A DNA stretch of 49,862 bases. Source: an uncultured beta proteobacterium. GTDB taxonomy: Bacteria; Pseudomonadota; Gammaproteobacteria; Burkholderiales; SG8-39. Under the pieces are notes generated by a model. That model saw only the letters and a program-made list of their open reading frames with translations. It ran no database searches and was not told the DNA's origin. Shown in pieces: positions 24,547 through 33,004 of this stretch. The DNA is taken from the NCBI GenBank assembly GCA_902826155.1, contig CADEDU010000055.1:1-49862 (forward strand), given 5' to 3'. Position 1 is the stretch's first letter, and each line of letters opens with the position of its first letter. The position numbers and the translations under genes were made by a program.

Positions 24547-25569
24547 CTACTGCGCGGACTTCTTCAGGCCGATGGTGCCCATCAACTGTGCGAGTTGGTC
24601 GTCTTCCTTGGCGATGATCGCGCCGAACTCGCGGGCCGGCAGGAACGCCGGGCGCACGCCGAGCTTCTCGCTGCCCTTGATGAAGTCCGCCGATTCCGCT
24701 GTCTTGCGAATCGCACGCTCGAGGGTGCTGATGGCCGCCGCCGGCGTGCCTTTGGGCACTGCGACGCCGCGCCATGCTTCGAGCGACACGTCGACACCCT
24801 GCTCCTTGGCGGTGGGCACATCGGGCAGTGCCGGGTCGCGCTGCGGAATCATCGCCGCGAGCACGCGCACCGCACCGGATTTGGTGTGCGCAGCGAGCGC
24901 GCCGGGCAGTTGCACCAAAGCGTCGACGTGACCGCCCAGCAGGCTGGGCACGACCTGCGCAGCGGCATACGGCACGTCGACCACCTTGGCGCCGGCCGCC
25001 TGGAACAGCGCAACCGCCGAGATGTGCGTGTGGCTGCCCAGCCCGGAGTTACCCACGCTCAGGATGCCCGGGCGGGTCTTCGCGTCTTCGATGAGCTCGG
25101 GCAGGTTCTTCCATTTCGATTCGCCGCGCACCACCAGCACGGGCGATTCGACCAGCACGCGCGCCACCGGATCGAACGCCCGATAGTCCACGTTCAACTG
25201 ACCGGAGTGGAAGGTGGTGGAGATCGAGTTGGAGTTCCACACCAACGCGTGACCGTCTGGCTTCTGGTTGAGTACGTGCCGATAGCCGATCGCGCCCCCC
25301 GCGCCAGGGCGATTGACGACGACGACGTTGGCACCGAGTTGTTTGGACATACCCTCGGCGAGCAATCGCGCAGTGACATCGGCCGACGAACCCGCGGGAA
25401 ACAGCACGGTCAGCTCGATGTTCTGACTCTTGCTCGGATACGAAACGTCCTGTGCATGGAGCGGGACGCTCGCACCGATCAATCCGAGGCCCAGTGCAAT
25501 GAGCGCGCCACGCGCGGCGAGCCGGGGGCCGACGCGATAAGACGTGGTCCGACAACGAGAATTTTTCAT
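24547..25569 (-). CDS. Bug/TctC-family receptor, array copy 6
   Basis: This 340-residue receptor has a long signal region (about 40 residues, ending PLHAQ), then YPSKSQNIELTVLFPAGSSADV, RPGAGGAIGYRHVLNQ and KPDGHALVW where most members have PDGYTL. The ligand loop PAGSSAD and the PDGH variant set it apart from copies 1-5. GAGGT precedes the ATG at 25569. It lies 92 bases upstream of the propeller gene and 145 bases downstream of the Gfo/Idh/MocA oxidoreductase on the same strand. Confidence 0.88.
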   Translation of the reverse strand: MKNSRCRTTSYRVGPRLAARGALIALGLGLIGASVPLHAQDVSYPSKSQNIELTVLFPAGSSADVTARLLAEGMSKQLGANVVVVNRPGAGGAIGYRHVLNQKPDGHALVWNSNSISTTFHSGQLNVDYRAFDPVARVLVESPVLVVRGESKWKNLPELIEDAKTRPGILSVGNSGLGSHTHISAVALFQAAGAKVVDVPYAAAQVVPSLLGGHVDALVQLPGALAAHTKSGAVRVLAAMIPQRDPALPDVPTAKEQGVDVSLEAWRGVAVPKGTPAAAISTLERAIRKTAESADFIKGSEKLGVRPAFLPAREFGAIIAKEDDQLAQLMGTIGLKKSAQ

Positions 25570-25714
25570 GCTGACCTCAGCGTTTTGTTGGCGACGAGGC
25601 AGCGGCGCGCCGTGACAGCGACACCGTTACCGCCAACCCCCGAATGCTTCCCCTCGAAACCCGACCCGACGTTGGGGCCGAGCGTTGTAGTAGTAGTGCT
25701 GCGACCTCGGGGCG

Positions 25715-26734
25715 CTAGCCCTTGCCACCCTCTTGCTCGAGCACGTCGGCGATCTGCACGCGCCGGCCTTCGCTCGCCGAGCGTATGCCCGCGCGAATGA
25801 TGGCAAGCGATCGCGTGGCAAGCTCACCGCCGACCTCCGGTCTGCCCTGACCGCGCACCGCGCGCGCGAATTCCTCGAGTTCTTCGACGAACGTATCGTT
25901 CTTGATGAACGGCACGTCTTCGCTCTTGCTCGATCCGCGCTTCAGGAACCGCAGGCCCTTGTGCAGGTCGTAGTACGCGCTGGCCTCCTTGCCGTAGATG
26001 TTCACCAGGTAGTACTCCGAGGCCGAGGCGTAGCTCGCATTGACGGTCGAGAGCGCACCGTTCTCGTGTTCGAGGATCAGGCTCGCGACGTCGGGGTTGT
26101 CGCCGGGCAACACCAGTTGCGCGAGCGAACCGGACACCGCCTTGACCGGACCGAGGATGAACTCGAGCACGTCGATATAGTGCACGCCGATCTGCAGCAT
26201 CACGCCGCCGGGCATGCCCGCTGCGGTGTAGCGCCATGAGCTCAGATCGAATTGCCCGAGCCGATCGCGGCTGATGTTGGCCTCCGCGTTTACCAGCCGG
26301 CCGAACACGCCCTGCTCGACCTGCCGCTTGATCCAGCGAAACTGGTTCTCGCGGCGGCGCTGATAGCCCATGGCCAGCACCACGCCCACCTCCTTGCACA
26401 CCCGCGTGATCGCGAAACCATCGGCGATCGAGTTGGCGATCGGCTTATCGAGGAACACGTGCTTGCCGGCCTTGGCCGCCTGCGCGGTGGTCTCCAGATG
26501 CACGTTGTTGGGGGTGGTGTTGATGATCGCCTCGATCGCGCGATCGGCGAGGATGTCCTCGTAACTGGCCGCCGCCTTGCAGCCGTACTTGGTCGCGAAC
26601 TTCTGGCGCTTGTCGTCCGACCGTGTGTAGCAGGCGACGATGCGCAGCTTGTCCGAGCGCTGCACTGCGTCGGCCAGTACGTCGGACCACCAGCCCATGC
26701 CGATGACGGCCACGCGTACTGCATCGGTGCTCAT
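25715..26734 (-). CDS. Gfo/Idh/MocA-family oxidoreductase
   Basis: This 339-residue protein is an NAD(P)-dependent oxidoreductase of the glucose-fructose oxidoreductase/inositol dehydrogenase family. The Rossmann start reads VAVIGMGWWSDVLADAV. The family's Lys is in HVFLDKPIA, and the C-terminal domain has MLQIGVHYIDVLEFILGPV with the conserved His. The usual substrates are sugars or sugar-like polyols. Of two ATGs, that at 26734 is preferred because AGGGG lies six bases before it; the one at 26740 is too close. The upstream GlcG/HbpS gene ends only 9 bases away, so the two are almost surely co-transcribed. Confidence 0.87.
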   Translation of the reverse strand: MSTDAVRVAVIGMGWWSDVLADAVQRSDKLRIVACYTRSDDKRQKFATKYGCKAAASYEDILADRAIEAIINTTPNNVHLETTAQAAKAGKHVFLDKPIANSIADGFAITRVCKEVGVVLAMGYQRRRENQFRWIKRQVEQGVFGRLVNAEANISRDRLGQFDLSSWRYTAAGMPGGVMLQIGVHYIDVLEFILGPVKAVSGSLAQLVLPGDNPDVASLILEHENGALSTVNASYASASEYYLVNIYGKEASAYYDLHKGLRFLKRGSSKSEDVPFIKNDTFVEELEEFARAVRGQGRPEVGGELATRSLAIIRAGIRSASEGRRVQIADVLEQEGGKG

Positions 26735-26743
26735 CGCCATCCC

Positions 26744-27196
26744 CTATTTGTTGTCGATGCGGGACGACGCGCCGATCGCTTCGATCGCCTCGCGCGCGAC
26801 CCGGTCGTCGAACGCCCAGTCGCCGCCCGACACCCCGATGCCGCCGACACACTCGCCCTCGATGATCACCGGGTAGCCGCCTTCCATCGCGGTCCAGCGC
26901 TCCGGTCCGGCGGCCAGCGCCAGTCCGATGGCGTGCGTGGTATCGAGCGGCTGGGCCTGCGCGCCTTTGGCCGCGGTGGGCCGCTTGTTGGAGGCCGCAC
27001 ACACCGCCTTGGTCGTGGATGAATGCACCGTGTGAAAGCGCCCGCCATCCATGCGCTCGAGCATGATGAGATTGCCGCCTGCGTCGGCGATGGCCACGGT
27101 GATGGCGATGCCATCGCGCTCGGCAATGCCGATGGCTGTGCTCATCATCTTGCGCGCGCCGGCAAGCGTGAGTCGCTTCGAAGAAGCGAAATACAT
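26744..27196 (-). CDS. GlcG/HbpS-family protein
   Basis: This 150-residue protein belongs to the GlcG/HbpS (DUF336) family. Marks are LTLAGARKMM near the start, VAIADAGGNLIMLERMDG, STTKAVCAASNKRPT and GECVGGIGVSGG. Members bind haem or corrinoid (HbpS, PduO C-terminal domain) or are encoded with glycolate oxidase; many sit in catabolic operons with no known biochemical task. The ATG at 27196 matches the family start, with GAGGGGA upstream at slightly long spacing. The reading frame extending to 27391 is extra and not supported. It precedes the Gfo/Idh/MocA gene by 9 bases. Confidence 0.85.
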   Translation of the reverse strand: MYFASSKRLTLAGARKMMSTAIGIAERDGIAITVAIADAGGNLIMLERMDGGRFHTVHSSTTKAVCAASNKRPTAAKGAQAQPLDTTHAIGLALAAGPERWTAMEGGYPVIIEGECVGGIGVSGGDWAFDDRVAREAIEAIGASSRIDNK

Positions 27197-27284
27197 GACG
27201 ATCGTTCCCCTCTTTGTCTTGTTGTGCCGTTGCGCCGCGCGTTTTGCGCCCGCGCCGCCGGGCGCGAAGGCTTCAGTACCGGCT

Positions 27285-28421
27285 TCAGTGCTCGATTTTG
27301 CCGGCTCGGCCGATGATTGCAAACTCCACGAAGCGCGATCCGGTGCGATCGGGGCGCGTGAAGTCGATGTAGTAGTCGCCGAGATCGACACCGCGCATGC
27401 CGCTCAGCGCGCGAAGCACCGCCTGTGCGTTCACGGCACGCGACAGGCGCAGCGCGTGGACAAGCGCCTTGGCGGCGATGAAACCTTCGAGCGAACGCTC
27501 GGCGAGATCTTTGTCTTCCGAGGTCGCGCGCAACTGCTGATATTCACGGACTATGGCGTACTTGCGCGCTGCCGTCAGCGGTTGCAGCGCGCCGAACGCG
27601 AAGCCGCGCGCCATGTCTGGTCCGAGCGTACGCAGCAGCGTCGCCACGTCGATCACGGAAAGCCCGTAGACCTGCGCAGTTCCGCCGGCGCTGCGGTAGC
27701 GCTTGATGAACTCGATCGCGGCAGAGGTCACCGCAGCAAGGTAGATCAGCTGCGGCTCGGCCTTCATGACCGCGGCCACGGCCCCCTCGACCTGTGTGGT
27801 ATTGCGCTCGTACGGGGCCTGCGCCACCAGCGTCATGCCCTGCTTGGGCGCCGACAGCTGCGCGGCGGTCAGCACATCCTTGCCAAGGCTGTCGTTCTGG
27901 AACACCACCGCAACGCGGCTGGTGCCGGTACGTGCCACCAGCTCGAACAGCTGATCGACCTCGTCGCGATAGCTTGCCTTGGTGACGAAGACATTCGCTG
28001 CGCCCAGCATCGAGCTGGCACCGGAGATGGCGCCCACGAGCGGAACACCGGTGCGCGTCAACACGCCGTCCTTGACGAGTGCCTCGATGTTGGCGGTACC
28101 GAGCGCACCGATCAACGCCATCGGTGCGTCTTCCTCGATCATCGCCTTGACCAGACGCACCGTCTCGTCGGCCTTGTACTCGTCGTCGCGGGTGATGAAC
28201 CTGATGCGATCGCCGTTGATGCCACCGCCGCGATTGACACTGTCGAAGTAGAGTTTGATGCCGGCGCGGATGGCTCTGCCGCTCGAGGACTGCGCCCCGG
28301 TGAAGGCAGCGACTTGTCCGATCACGATGTCTTTCGCCGCCACCCCGAGCGACGTGAGCAGCAGTGCCGCTCCGCTCAGCAGGCAACAGAGTGCGGCTCG
28401 ATCCAGTCGGTATTCACGCAT
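27285..28421 (-). CDS. LivK-type branched-chain amino-acid ABC receptor
   Basis: This 378-residue protein is a periplasmic receptor of the type I fold (peripla_BP_6/LivK). The signal peptide ends near SLGVAAK, and IVIGQVAAFTGAQSSSG begins the mature domain. Other marks are INGDRIRFITRDDEY, NDSLGKDVL and GFIAAKALVHAL. Such receptors serve ABC importers for amino acids, amides or aromatic acids. No LivHMGF genes accompany it, so it is an orphan or shares another transporter. The start at 28421 is chosen by signal peptide and GGAG. It is the first gene of the long minus-strand run, so its promoter should lie in 28422-28635. Confidence 0.87.
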   Translation of the reverse strand: MREYRLDRAALCCLLSGAALLLTSLGVAAKDIVIGQVAAFTGAQSSSGRAIRAGIKLYFDSVNRGGGINGDRIRFITRDDEYKADETVRLVKAMIEEDAPMALIGALGTANIEALVKDGVLTRTGVPLVGAISGASSMLGAANVFVTKASYRDEVDQLFELVARTGTSRVAVVFQNDSLGKDVLTAAQLSAPKQGMTLVAQAPYERNTTQVEGAVAAVMKAEPQLIYLAAVTSAAIEFIKRYRSAGGTAQVYGLSVIDVATLLRTLGPDMARGFAFGALQPLTAARKYAIVREYQQLRATSEDKDLAERSLEGFIAAKALVHALRLSRAVNAQAVLRALSGMRGVDLGDYYIDFTRPDRTGSRFVEFAIIGRAGKIEH

Positions 28422-28872
28422 GGGGCTCGACTCCGCTGTGGTGGTGCTGCGTGTCGTCGATGCGGCGTAGTTGGTGAGGCCGATCGTACGTCTGATCACC
28501 TGGCACTGACACCTGTCTCCGGCCCGCGTTCACCCATCGCAAGGGACCGATTGTCGGATGTGCGCATGGTGCAAGTGCGCCTGCTCGACCACGACTCGGG
28601 CACCACAACGGTGCTCCATCGCTAAGTCGGAGATATCAACCGGTTAGTGAATCAACGCAACGGCAACCGTCCACCGGCGATGCGTGGGCCAGCGTCCTGG
28701 AGCAGCCGAATGTGCCCGCGATGAGAATGGGTTTATCGAGATCGCTGGCATCGCTCAGTGATTTCGCAGTGCGCGCGACGTACAGTACAAGCTGCACACC
28801 GACCAACACCGAACCAAAACGGACCGCGACGCCGTCGCTGAGCGCGGCGCCGCGCCGTGGACTCGACGGCGA
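28422..28872. other. 451-base intergenic region
   Basis: No intact gene is seen here. The part next to the LivK-type gene (28422-28640) should contain that gene's promoter, and it includes some lower-GC patches (around 28625-28660). The remainder holds the open minus-strand frame described separately as a possible gene remnant. Confidence 0.5.
28636..28872 (-). pseudogene. Possible degenerate fragment downstream of the VOC gene
   Basis: The minus frame of the first VOC gene stays open for 78 more codons past its stop, ending at TGA 28636-28638. The translation contains LVLYVARTAKSLSDASDLDK and then ILIAGTFGCSRT, which read like a real protein and faintly recall the mid-part of Bug-type receptors (YVR...KSLxD...GTxGxGS). 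There is no start codon with an SD. It could be a decayed receptor gene, or simply chance in GC-rich DNA. Confidence 0.2.
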
Positions 28873-29739
28873 CTAGTAGAACGCGTCGTGGCCGGGCGAA
28901 TACTCGCGCTGCGTCTGCGTCGAGTTGCGATTGACGAGCGGCCGGCCCCACATCGGGTGCGTCATGCTGCGTACTTCATGCTCGAGCGTGAAGAGATGCT
29001 TGCCCGAGATCGGATCGACGATGTCCTTGAAGCGGTACTGCCACTGATCGCTCTCCTCGAACACCAGTCCGCGGCGTTTGAGCTCGGCGTGCGGCGTCGA
29101 GAAGTTCGCGACGTAGATGGCGACGTGGTGGCCGTCGTACTCGGGGATCGGCGCGTCGGTCTCGCGGTAGATCAGCTCCTGATTGACGCCGACCTGCACG
29201 CACGCCGCGGGCTTGCCGCCGATGGTGTCGCGCCGCACCGGTGCGAGCAGGATCTGCTCATAGAAGCGCGCGATGCCGGCCGCCGTATCGGGTGGAACGG
29301 GCAGCTCGACATACGGCACGCCCAGACGCATTCCGCCGAACGCCCGACTCGCGCTATGCACGCGAATGTGGTTGCCGAACGGGCAGGTCGCATCGATGGT
29401 GTCGCCGTTGTCGTGCCATGCGAACTTGGTGCCGACAAGCTTTTGCCCGATGCCGGGCAGCGCCTTGCGCGGATGCTCCAACGTGGGAATGACGACGCCG
29501 ATCGTGCCGCGCAGCACCTGCACCGGCCGTGACGGCGAGTGGATCTGCTGCCGGCCGATGTTGATCCACATGTTCGCGTCGGTCGTGTGCATGTACGGAT
29601 CGCGCGTCAGCCCCAGCCCCTCAACGTAGAACACCGTCATCGGGCGCTGGTCGAGCTGCGTGACGTTCACGTGCTCGAGCATGATGATGTTGCCGAGGTC
29701 TTCCGCGACGCGGTTGAACGTCGGTTGCGTCATGTCCAT
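28873..29739 (-). CDS. VOC-superfamily protein, two-domain
   Basis: This 288-residue protein has the vicinal-oxygen-chelate fold of glyoxalases and extradiol ring-cleavage dioxygenases. Two modules are visible: the first starts with MLEHVNVTQLDQRPMTVFYV, the second near residue 150 with PYVELPVPPDTAAGIARFYE and ends KHLFTLEHEVRS. Metal ligands would be His24, a His in the second module (HHVAIYV) and Glu in LEHEVRS. The length fits two-module extradiol enzymes, but full dioxygenase motifs are not obvious. GAGGAGC precedes the ATG at 29739. It lies in a same-strand group with an FAH-family hydrolase, a second VOC protein and a quinone oxidoreductase, suggesting ring-fission chemistry. Confidence 0.8.
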   Translation of the reverse strand: MDMTQPTFNRVAEDLGNIIMLEHVNVTQLDQRPMTVFYVEGLGLTRDPYMHTTDANMWINIGRQQIHSPSRPVQVLRGTIGVVIPTLEHPRKALPGIGQKLVGTKFAWHDNGDTIDATCPFGNHIRVHSASRAFGGMRLGVPYVELPVPPDTAAGIARFYEQILLAPVRRDTIGGKPAACVQVGVNQELIYRETDAPIPEYDGHHVAIYVANFSTPHAELKRRGLVFEESDQWQYRFKDIVDPISGKHLFTLEHEVRSMTHPMWGRPLVNRNSTQTQREYSPGHDAFY

Positions 29740-29857
29740 GGTGTGGGCTCCTCGTTTGGTGTTGGGGCGGGGTGGTCGGCGTCGGACCGATCAGCGGCGG
29801 ATCAGGCTGCGTGCGAACCCGGTTGGTCCGCACGCCTCATGAGCGCGTGCCGAAATG

Positions 29858-30571
29858 CTACGCCGCTTTGCGCATGGCGCCTTCGGCGGCGTAGGTGATC
29901 AGCAGATCGCCGACCCCGTCGATGTGACCGTCGAGCCGGTCACCGGCTTTCACCGCGTTCACGCCGGCAGGCGTGCCGTTCATGATGATGTCGCCGGCGC
30001 AGATATCGACGTAGTTCGAGAGGTAGGCAATGGTTTCCTCGACGCGCCAGATCTGCTGGTTCAGGTCGCCCTTCTGGCGTACTTCACCGTTGACCTTCAC
30101 CCAGATCGCGCCGGTGTTGGGGTGCCCGATCTTGCTCGCCGGAACGACCTTCGACACCGGACAGCTCTGGTCAAAGCTCTTGCCCATCTCCCAGGGGCGC
30201 TGCAGCTTCTTGGCTTCGGATTGCAGGTCGCGGCGCGTCATGTCCAAGCCGACGGAATAGCCGTAGACGTGATCGAGCGCCTTCTCCACCGGAATGTTGC
30301 GGCCACCCTTGCCGATGCACACCACCAGTTCGATCTCGTGGTGCAGATCCTTGGTCATCGACGGGAACGGAATCGTCGCGCCCGAGGCGATCACGGCGTC
30401 GCTCGGCTTCTGGAAGAAGAACGGCGGCTCACGATTGGGGTCATGGCCCATCTCGCGGGCATGGTCGGCGTAGTTGCGACCCACGCACCAGATGCGTCGG
30501 ACCGGGAACACCGCGTCGGTGCCTTCGACAGCGATCACGGCTTGTTGCGGGGCTTCGATGACGTACTTCAT
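29858..30571 (-). CDS. FAH-family hydrolase (fumarylpyruvate-hydrolase-like)
   Basis: This 237-residue enzyme belongs to the fumarylacetoacetate hydrolase superfamily. WCVGRNYADHAREMG, PFFFQKPSDAV, LHHEIELVVCIG (metal-binding Glu residues) and GYSVGLDMTRRDLQ followed by KSFDQSCPVS are close to fumarylpyruvate hydrolase NagK of gentisate breakdown, which splits fumarylpyruvate to fumarate and pyruvate. The length matches that group. AAGGAG precedes the ATG at 30571. No gentisate dioxygenase or maleylpyruvate isomerase is in the window, so the pathway is incomplete here; the VOC proteins on either side may supply the ring-cleavage step. Confidence 0.87.
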   Translation of the reverse strand: MKYVIEAPQQAVIAVEGTDAVFPVRRIWCVGRNYADHAREMGHDPNREPPFFFQKPSDAVIASGATIPFPSMTKDLHHEIELVVCIGKGGRNIPVEKALDHVYGYSVGLDMTRRDLQSEAKKLQRPWEMGKSFDQSCPVSKVVPASKIGHPNTGAIWVKVNGEVRQKGDLNQQIWRVEETIAYLSNYVDICAGDIIMNGTPAGVNAVKAGDRLDGHIDGVGDLLITYAAEGAMRKAA

Positions 30572-30726
30572 GCAGGCTCCTTGCTGAACGGATGCGTTGA
30601 GATAGGGGGTTGCTCGGAAGATTGGCGATGCGATCGGGAAGCGTTGCGGCGCGTCGAAGGGCTCTGCGGTTCGTCGACCGGCTCAATGGGCCGTCAACAT
30701 GCTTCGAACCCGGCCGGCAGGTGCGC

Positions 30727-31191
30727 TCAAGTCTTGGCGAATTCGGAGGCCATCAGCTCGGGTTCGATCCCCTCGGCCTCGGCCGCCGCGAAATTGAGTT
30801 CCACCTTGATGCCGTTGGGATCGTAGAGGAACAGCTGGAACAGCGCCTGATTGTTCGCGCGGCGCTGTGTGAACTGCACCTTGTGCTGACGCAGGTGGCC
30901 AAGCATCTGACGCAAGCCCTTGGCGCGGAACGCGATGTGATCGAGCGCACCGGTGCCCTCGCCCTTGTCCTGGGCCAGTCGTCCCAGATACTTCGCCTGA
31001 TTCGGATCGGCCGTACGCGCGCTCTGGCCGATGTGCACGACATCCACGCCGCCCAGATACAGCCAATAGACCGGAAAGTTGAATTCGGGGTGCGGTCCGA
31101 GCTCCATGCCCAGGACCTGGCAATACCAGTCCCGGGTCTTGTTCATGTCGTCGGTCAGCACCAGGAAGTGCTCGATGTGCGAGAGCGGCAT
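30727..31191 (-). CDS. VOC-superfamily protein, single domain pair
   Basis: This 154-residue VOC protein has HIEHFLVLTDDMNKTRDWY at its start, LDHIAFRAKG in the middle and YDPNGIKVELNF at its end, which supply the usual His, His and Glu metal ligands. Length fits glyoxalase-like or fosfomycin-resistance-like proteins and small ring-cleavage relatives. The ATG at 31191 begins the family N-terminus; the SD is weak (GGGGCC). The quinone oxidoreductase ends only 14 bases upstream, so they are likely co-transcribed. The longer frame reaching 31929 is antisense shadow of that gene. Substrate unknown. Confidence 0.83.
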   Translation of the reverse strand: MPLSHIEHFLVLTDDMNKTRDWYCQVLGMELGPHPEFNFPVYWLYLGGVDVVHIGQSARTADPNQAKYLGRLAQDKGEGTGALDHIAFRAKGLRQMLGHLRQHKVQFTQRRANNQALFQLFLYDPNGIKVELNFAAAEAEGIEPELMASEFAKT

Positions 31192-31205
31192 GCGTTGGCC
31201 CCGGC

Positions 31206-32183
31206 TCAAGGAATGATGACGGATGAGCCGACCGTGCGGCCCGATTGCAGATCGATGTGCGCGCGCTTCACGTCGTCGAGCCGATAGCGCTCGCTGATGC
31301 GCACCTTCACCGCGCCTTTGGCCATCATCGTGAACAGCCCTTCGGCCGAGGCTTCGAGGTCTTCGCGCTTGTTGCAATACGTGTAGAGCGTCGGACGCGT
31401 GAAGTAGAGCGAGCCCAGTCGCTGCAGCAGCCCCGCCTCGACCGGCGGCGGCGAGCCGCTCGATGCACCAAACGAGACGAAGAATCCGCGCGGCGCCAGA
31501 CATTGAATCGAGTCCTCGAAGGTCGCCTTGCCGACCGAGTCGTACACCACCGGGAGCATCGCGCCGTTGGTGATGGCCTTGACCCGCTCGACGACGTTTT
31601 CCTTGGTGCGATCGATGACCGCCGCGTAGCCGTGCTCCAGTGCCAGCTTCACTTTCTCGGGTCCGCTCACCACACCGATCAGATGCGCGCCGATGGCCTT
31701 GCCCCACTGTCCGGCGATCAGACCAACACCGCCCGCGGCGGCGTAGAACAACGCGTGCTGTCCGGCGCGCAGCGCGTAGGTGCGATTGAGCAGGTACTCC
31801 GCCGTCATGCCCTTGAGCAGCGACGCCGCGGCTTGCTCGTCGCTGATCGAAGCCGGAATCTTCACCAGCCGATCGGCCGGAATGATGCGGCGATCGGCAT
31901 ACGCGCCGATCGGCCCGCCCGCGTAGCACACCCGGTCACCGGCTTTGAGGCCGGTGACCCCGGAGCCGCACTGCTCGACCACGCCGGCAGCTTCCGTTCC
32001 GATGCCGCTAGGCAGTGGCAGCGGATAGAAACCCGATCGCTGATAGATATCCTGGAAGTTCAGGCCGATCGCCGTGTTGCGGACCAGGACCTCGCCGGCA
32101 GCGGGATCGGGCAGATCGAGGGTGTCGATCTGCATGACATCGGGATCACCGGGTTTATGGAATCGAACGACGCGGGCTTTCAA
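31206..32183 (-). CDS. Quinone oxidoreductase (MDR family)
   Basis: This 325-residue protein is a zinc-free medium-chain reductase like E. coli QorA. It has RVVRFHKPGDPDVM, LNFQDIYQRSGFYPLPLPSG, GTEAAGVVE, and the NADPH motif AAAGGVGLIAGQWGK. Zinc-ligating cysteines of alcohol dehydrogenases are missing. Such enzymes reduce quinones or enones with NADPH in the cytoplasm and may detoxify aromatic intermediates. It is the first gene of the minus-strand VOC/FAH group. The 389 bases upstream, shared with the plus-strand DUF1330 gene, should hold both promoters. Confidence 0.9.
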   Translation of the reverse strand: MKARVVRFHKPGDPDVMQIDTLDLPDPAAGEVLVRNTAIGLNFQDIYQRSGFYPLPLPSGIGTEAAGVVEQCGSGVTGLKAGDRVCYAGGPIGAYADRRIIPADRLVKIPASISDEQAAASLLKGMTAEYLLNRTYALRAGQHALFYAAAGGVGLIAGQWGKAIGAHLIGVVSGPEKVKLALEHGYAAVIDRTKENVVERVKAITNGAMLPVVYDSVGKATFEDSIQCLAPRGFFVSFGASSGSPPPVEAGLLQRLGSLYFTRPTLYTYCNKREDLEASAEGLFTMMAKGAVKVRISERYRLDDVKRAHIDLQSGRTVGSSVIIP

Positions 32184-32383
32184 GCGACCTCCGGATGGAA
32201 TGCTGTAATGGATGCCGGATGCGGGTTTGCGCGAAGGAATACAGGCACAGCACGGGCGCAGAAGCGGCCGGCCACACCTCAGTGAGCGACGCGCGTCGAC
32301 GGCCGAAAACTATACCGCAGCTGCCTTGTACCGGTCGCCGGTATTTAGCGATCGACCAACAGCTGCAAGTGATCGGCGCTGCT

Positions 32384-32410
32384 GGTCCGCGCGTGCCCGG
32401 TCCGCGCGTG
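32384..32410. repeat. 12-base direct repeat in the divergent region
   Basis: GGTCCGCGCGTG occurs at 32384-32395 and again at 32399-32410, 15 bases centre to centre. It could be a regulator site or chance in GC-rich DNA. Confidence 0.4.
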
Positions 32411-32529
32411 TCGGGCCGCGGGTGTTGCCTCCGCTCGCATTGAGTCCGCCCGCGGTGCGTTAGCATCGACCTCGCCACGCATGTCCCGCTGCAGGGGATA
32501 TCCCCTCGCCGCCGCCTCGCACTGACAAG

Positions 32530-32556
32530 CCTTCCATTCGCTGCCTTCCATTCGCT
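32530..32556 (+). repeat. 13-base tandem repeat before the DUF1330 SD
   Basis: CCTTCCATTCGCT occurs at 32530-32542 and at 32544-32556, with a one-base spacer. It ends four bases before the TAGGAG ribosome site of the DUF1330 gene, so it lies in the 5' leader of that mRNA. Confidence 0.7.
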
Positions 32557-32572
32557 TAATTAGGAGAATGCA

Positions 32573-32878
32573 ATGCCTGCCTACTGGGTAGCCCGCTCGA
32601 AAATCAACGACCCGGTCGAATACAAGAAATACACCGATCGCGTTCCCGGCATTCTGGCCAAGTACGGCGGCAAGGTGCTGGCGCGCGGTGGCCGCTTTCA
32701 GATTCTCGAAGGACCGGAAAAGTTCGGGCGCTTCGTGGTGATCGAGTTCGAGACGCTCGAGAAGGGCGTGGCGTGCTTCAATTCACCGGAGTATCAGGAA
32801 GCAGCGGCATTCCGCCGTAAGAACAGCGCAGGCGAAGTCGAGCTGGTGATGCTCGACGGCGGCGAAGCAACGAAGTAG
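32573..32878 (+). CDS. DUF1330 family protein
   Basis: This 101-residue protein is a DUF1330 member, a small ferredoxin-like (dimeric alpha-beta barrel) fold of unknown function. It has AYWVARSKINDPVEYKKYTD, GRFQILEGP and VVIEFETLEKGVACFNSPEY, which match the family along the full length. TAGGAG lies six bases before the ATG at 32573, making the start sure. The gene is alone on its strand and is followed by a hairpin 22 bases after its stop. No partner suggests a function. Confidence 0.9.
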   Translation: MPAYWVARSKINDPVEYKKYTDRVPGILAKYGGKVLARGGRFQILEGPEKFGRFVVIEFETLEKGVACFNSPEYQEAAAFRRKNSAGEVELVMLDGGEATK

Positions 32879-32900
32879 CGAGGCGCAGCACTGAAACGAC

Positions 32901-32922
32901 AAGCGGCGCCCGTGCGCCGCTT
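32901..32922 (+). terminator. Strong hairpin after the DUF1330 gene
   Basis: AAGCGGCGC and GCGCCGCTT form a perfect nine-base stem around CCGT. The following bases (GCGTTTGA) give only a poor U tract, so this may be a weak intrinsic terminator. It lies between convergent genes and could serve both strands. Confidence 0.65.
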
Positions 32923-33004
32923 GCGTTTGATTCACTCTCCGCACGATCCGCGAGGCGCCGCACCGAGACCGCCGGAGTCGGTTGCGGCTGATGACGTGCC
33001 CTCG

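Larger units (their letters stand above)
32184..32572. promoter_or_regulatory. 389-base divergent intergenic region
   Basis: This gap separates the minus-strand quinone oxidoreductase from the plus-strand DUF1330 gene and has no coding sequence that I support. It contains a 12-base direct repeat (32384-32395 and 32399-32410) and a 13-base tandem repeat close to the DUF1330 ribosome site (32530-32556). Both promoters should lie here, but no clear -35/-10 pair is visible. Confidence 0.4.
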
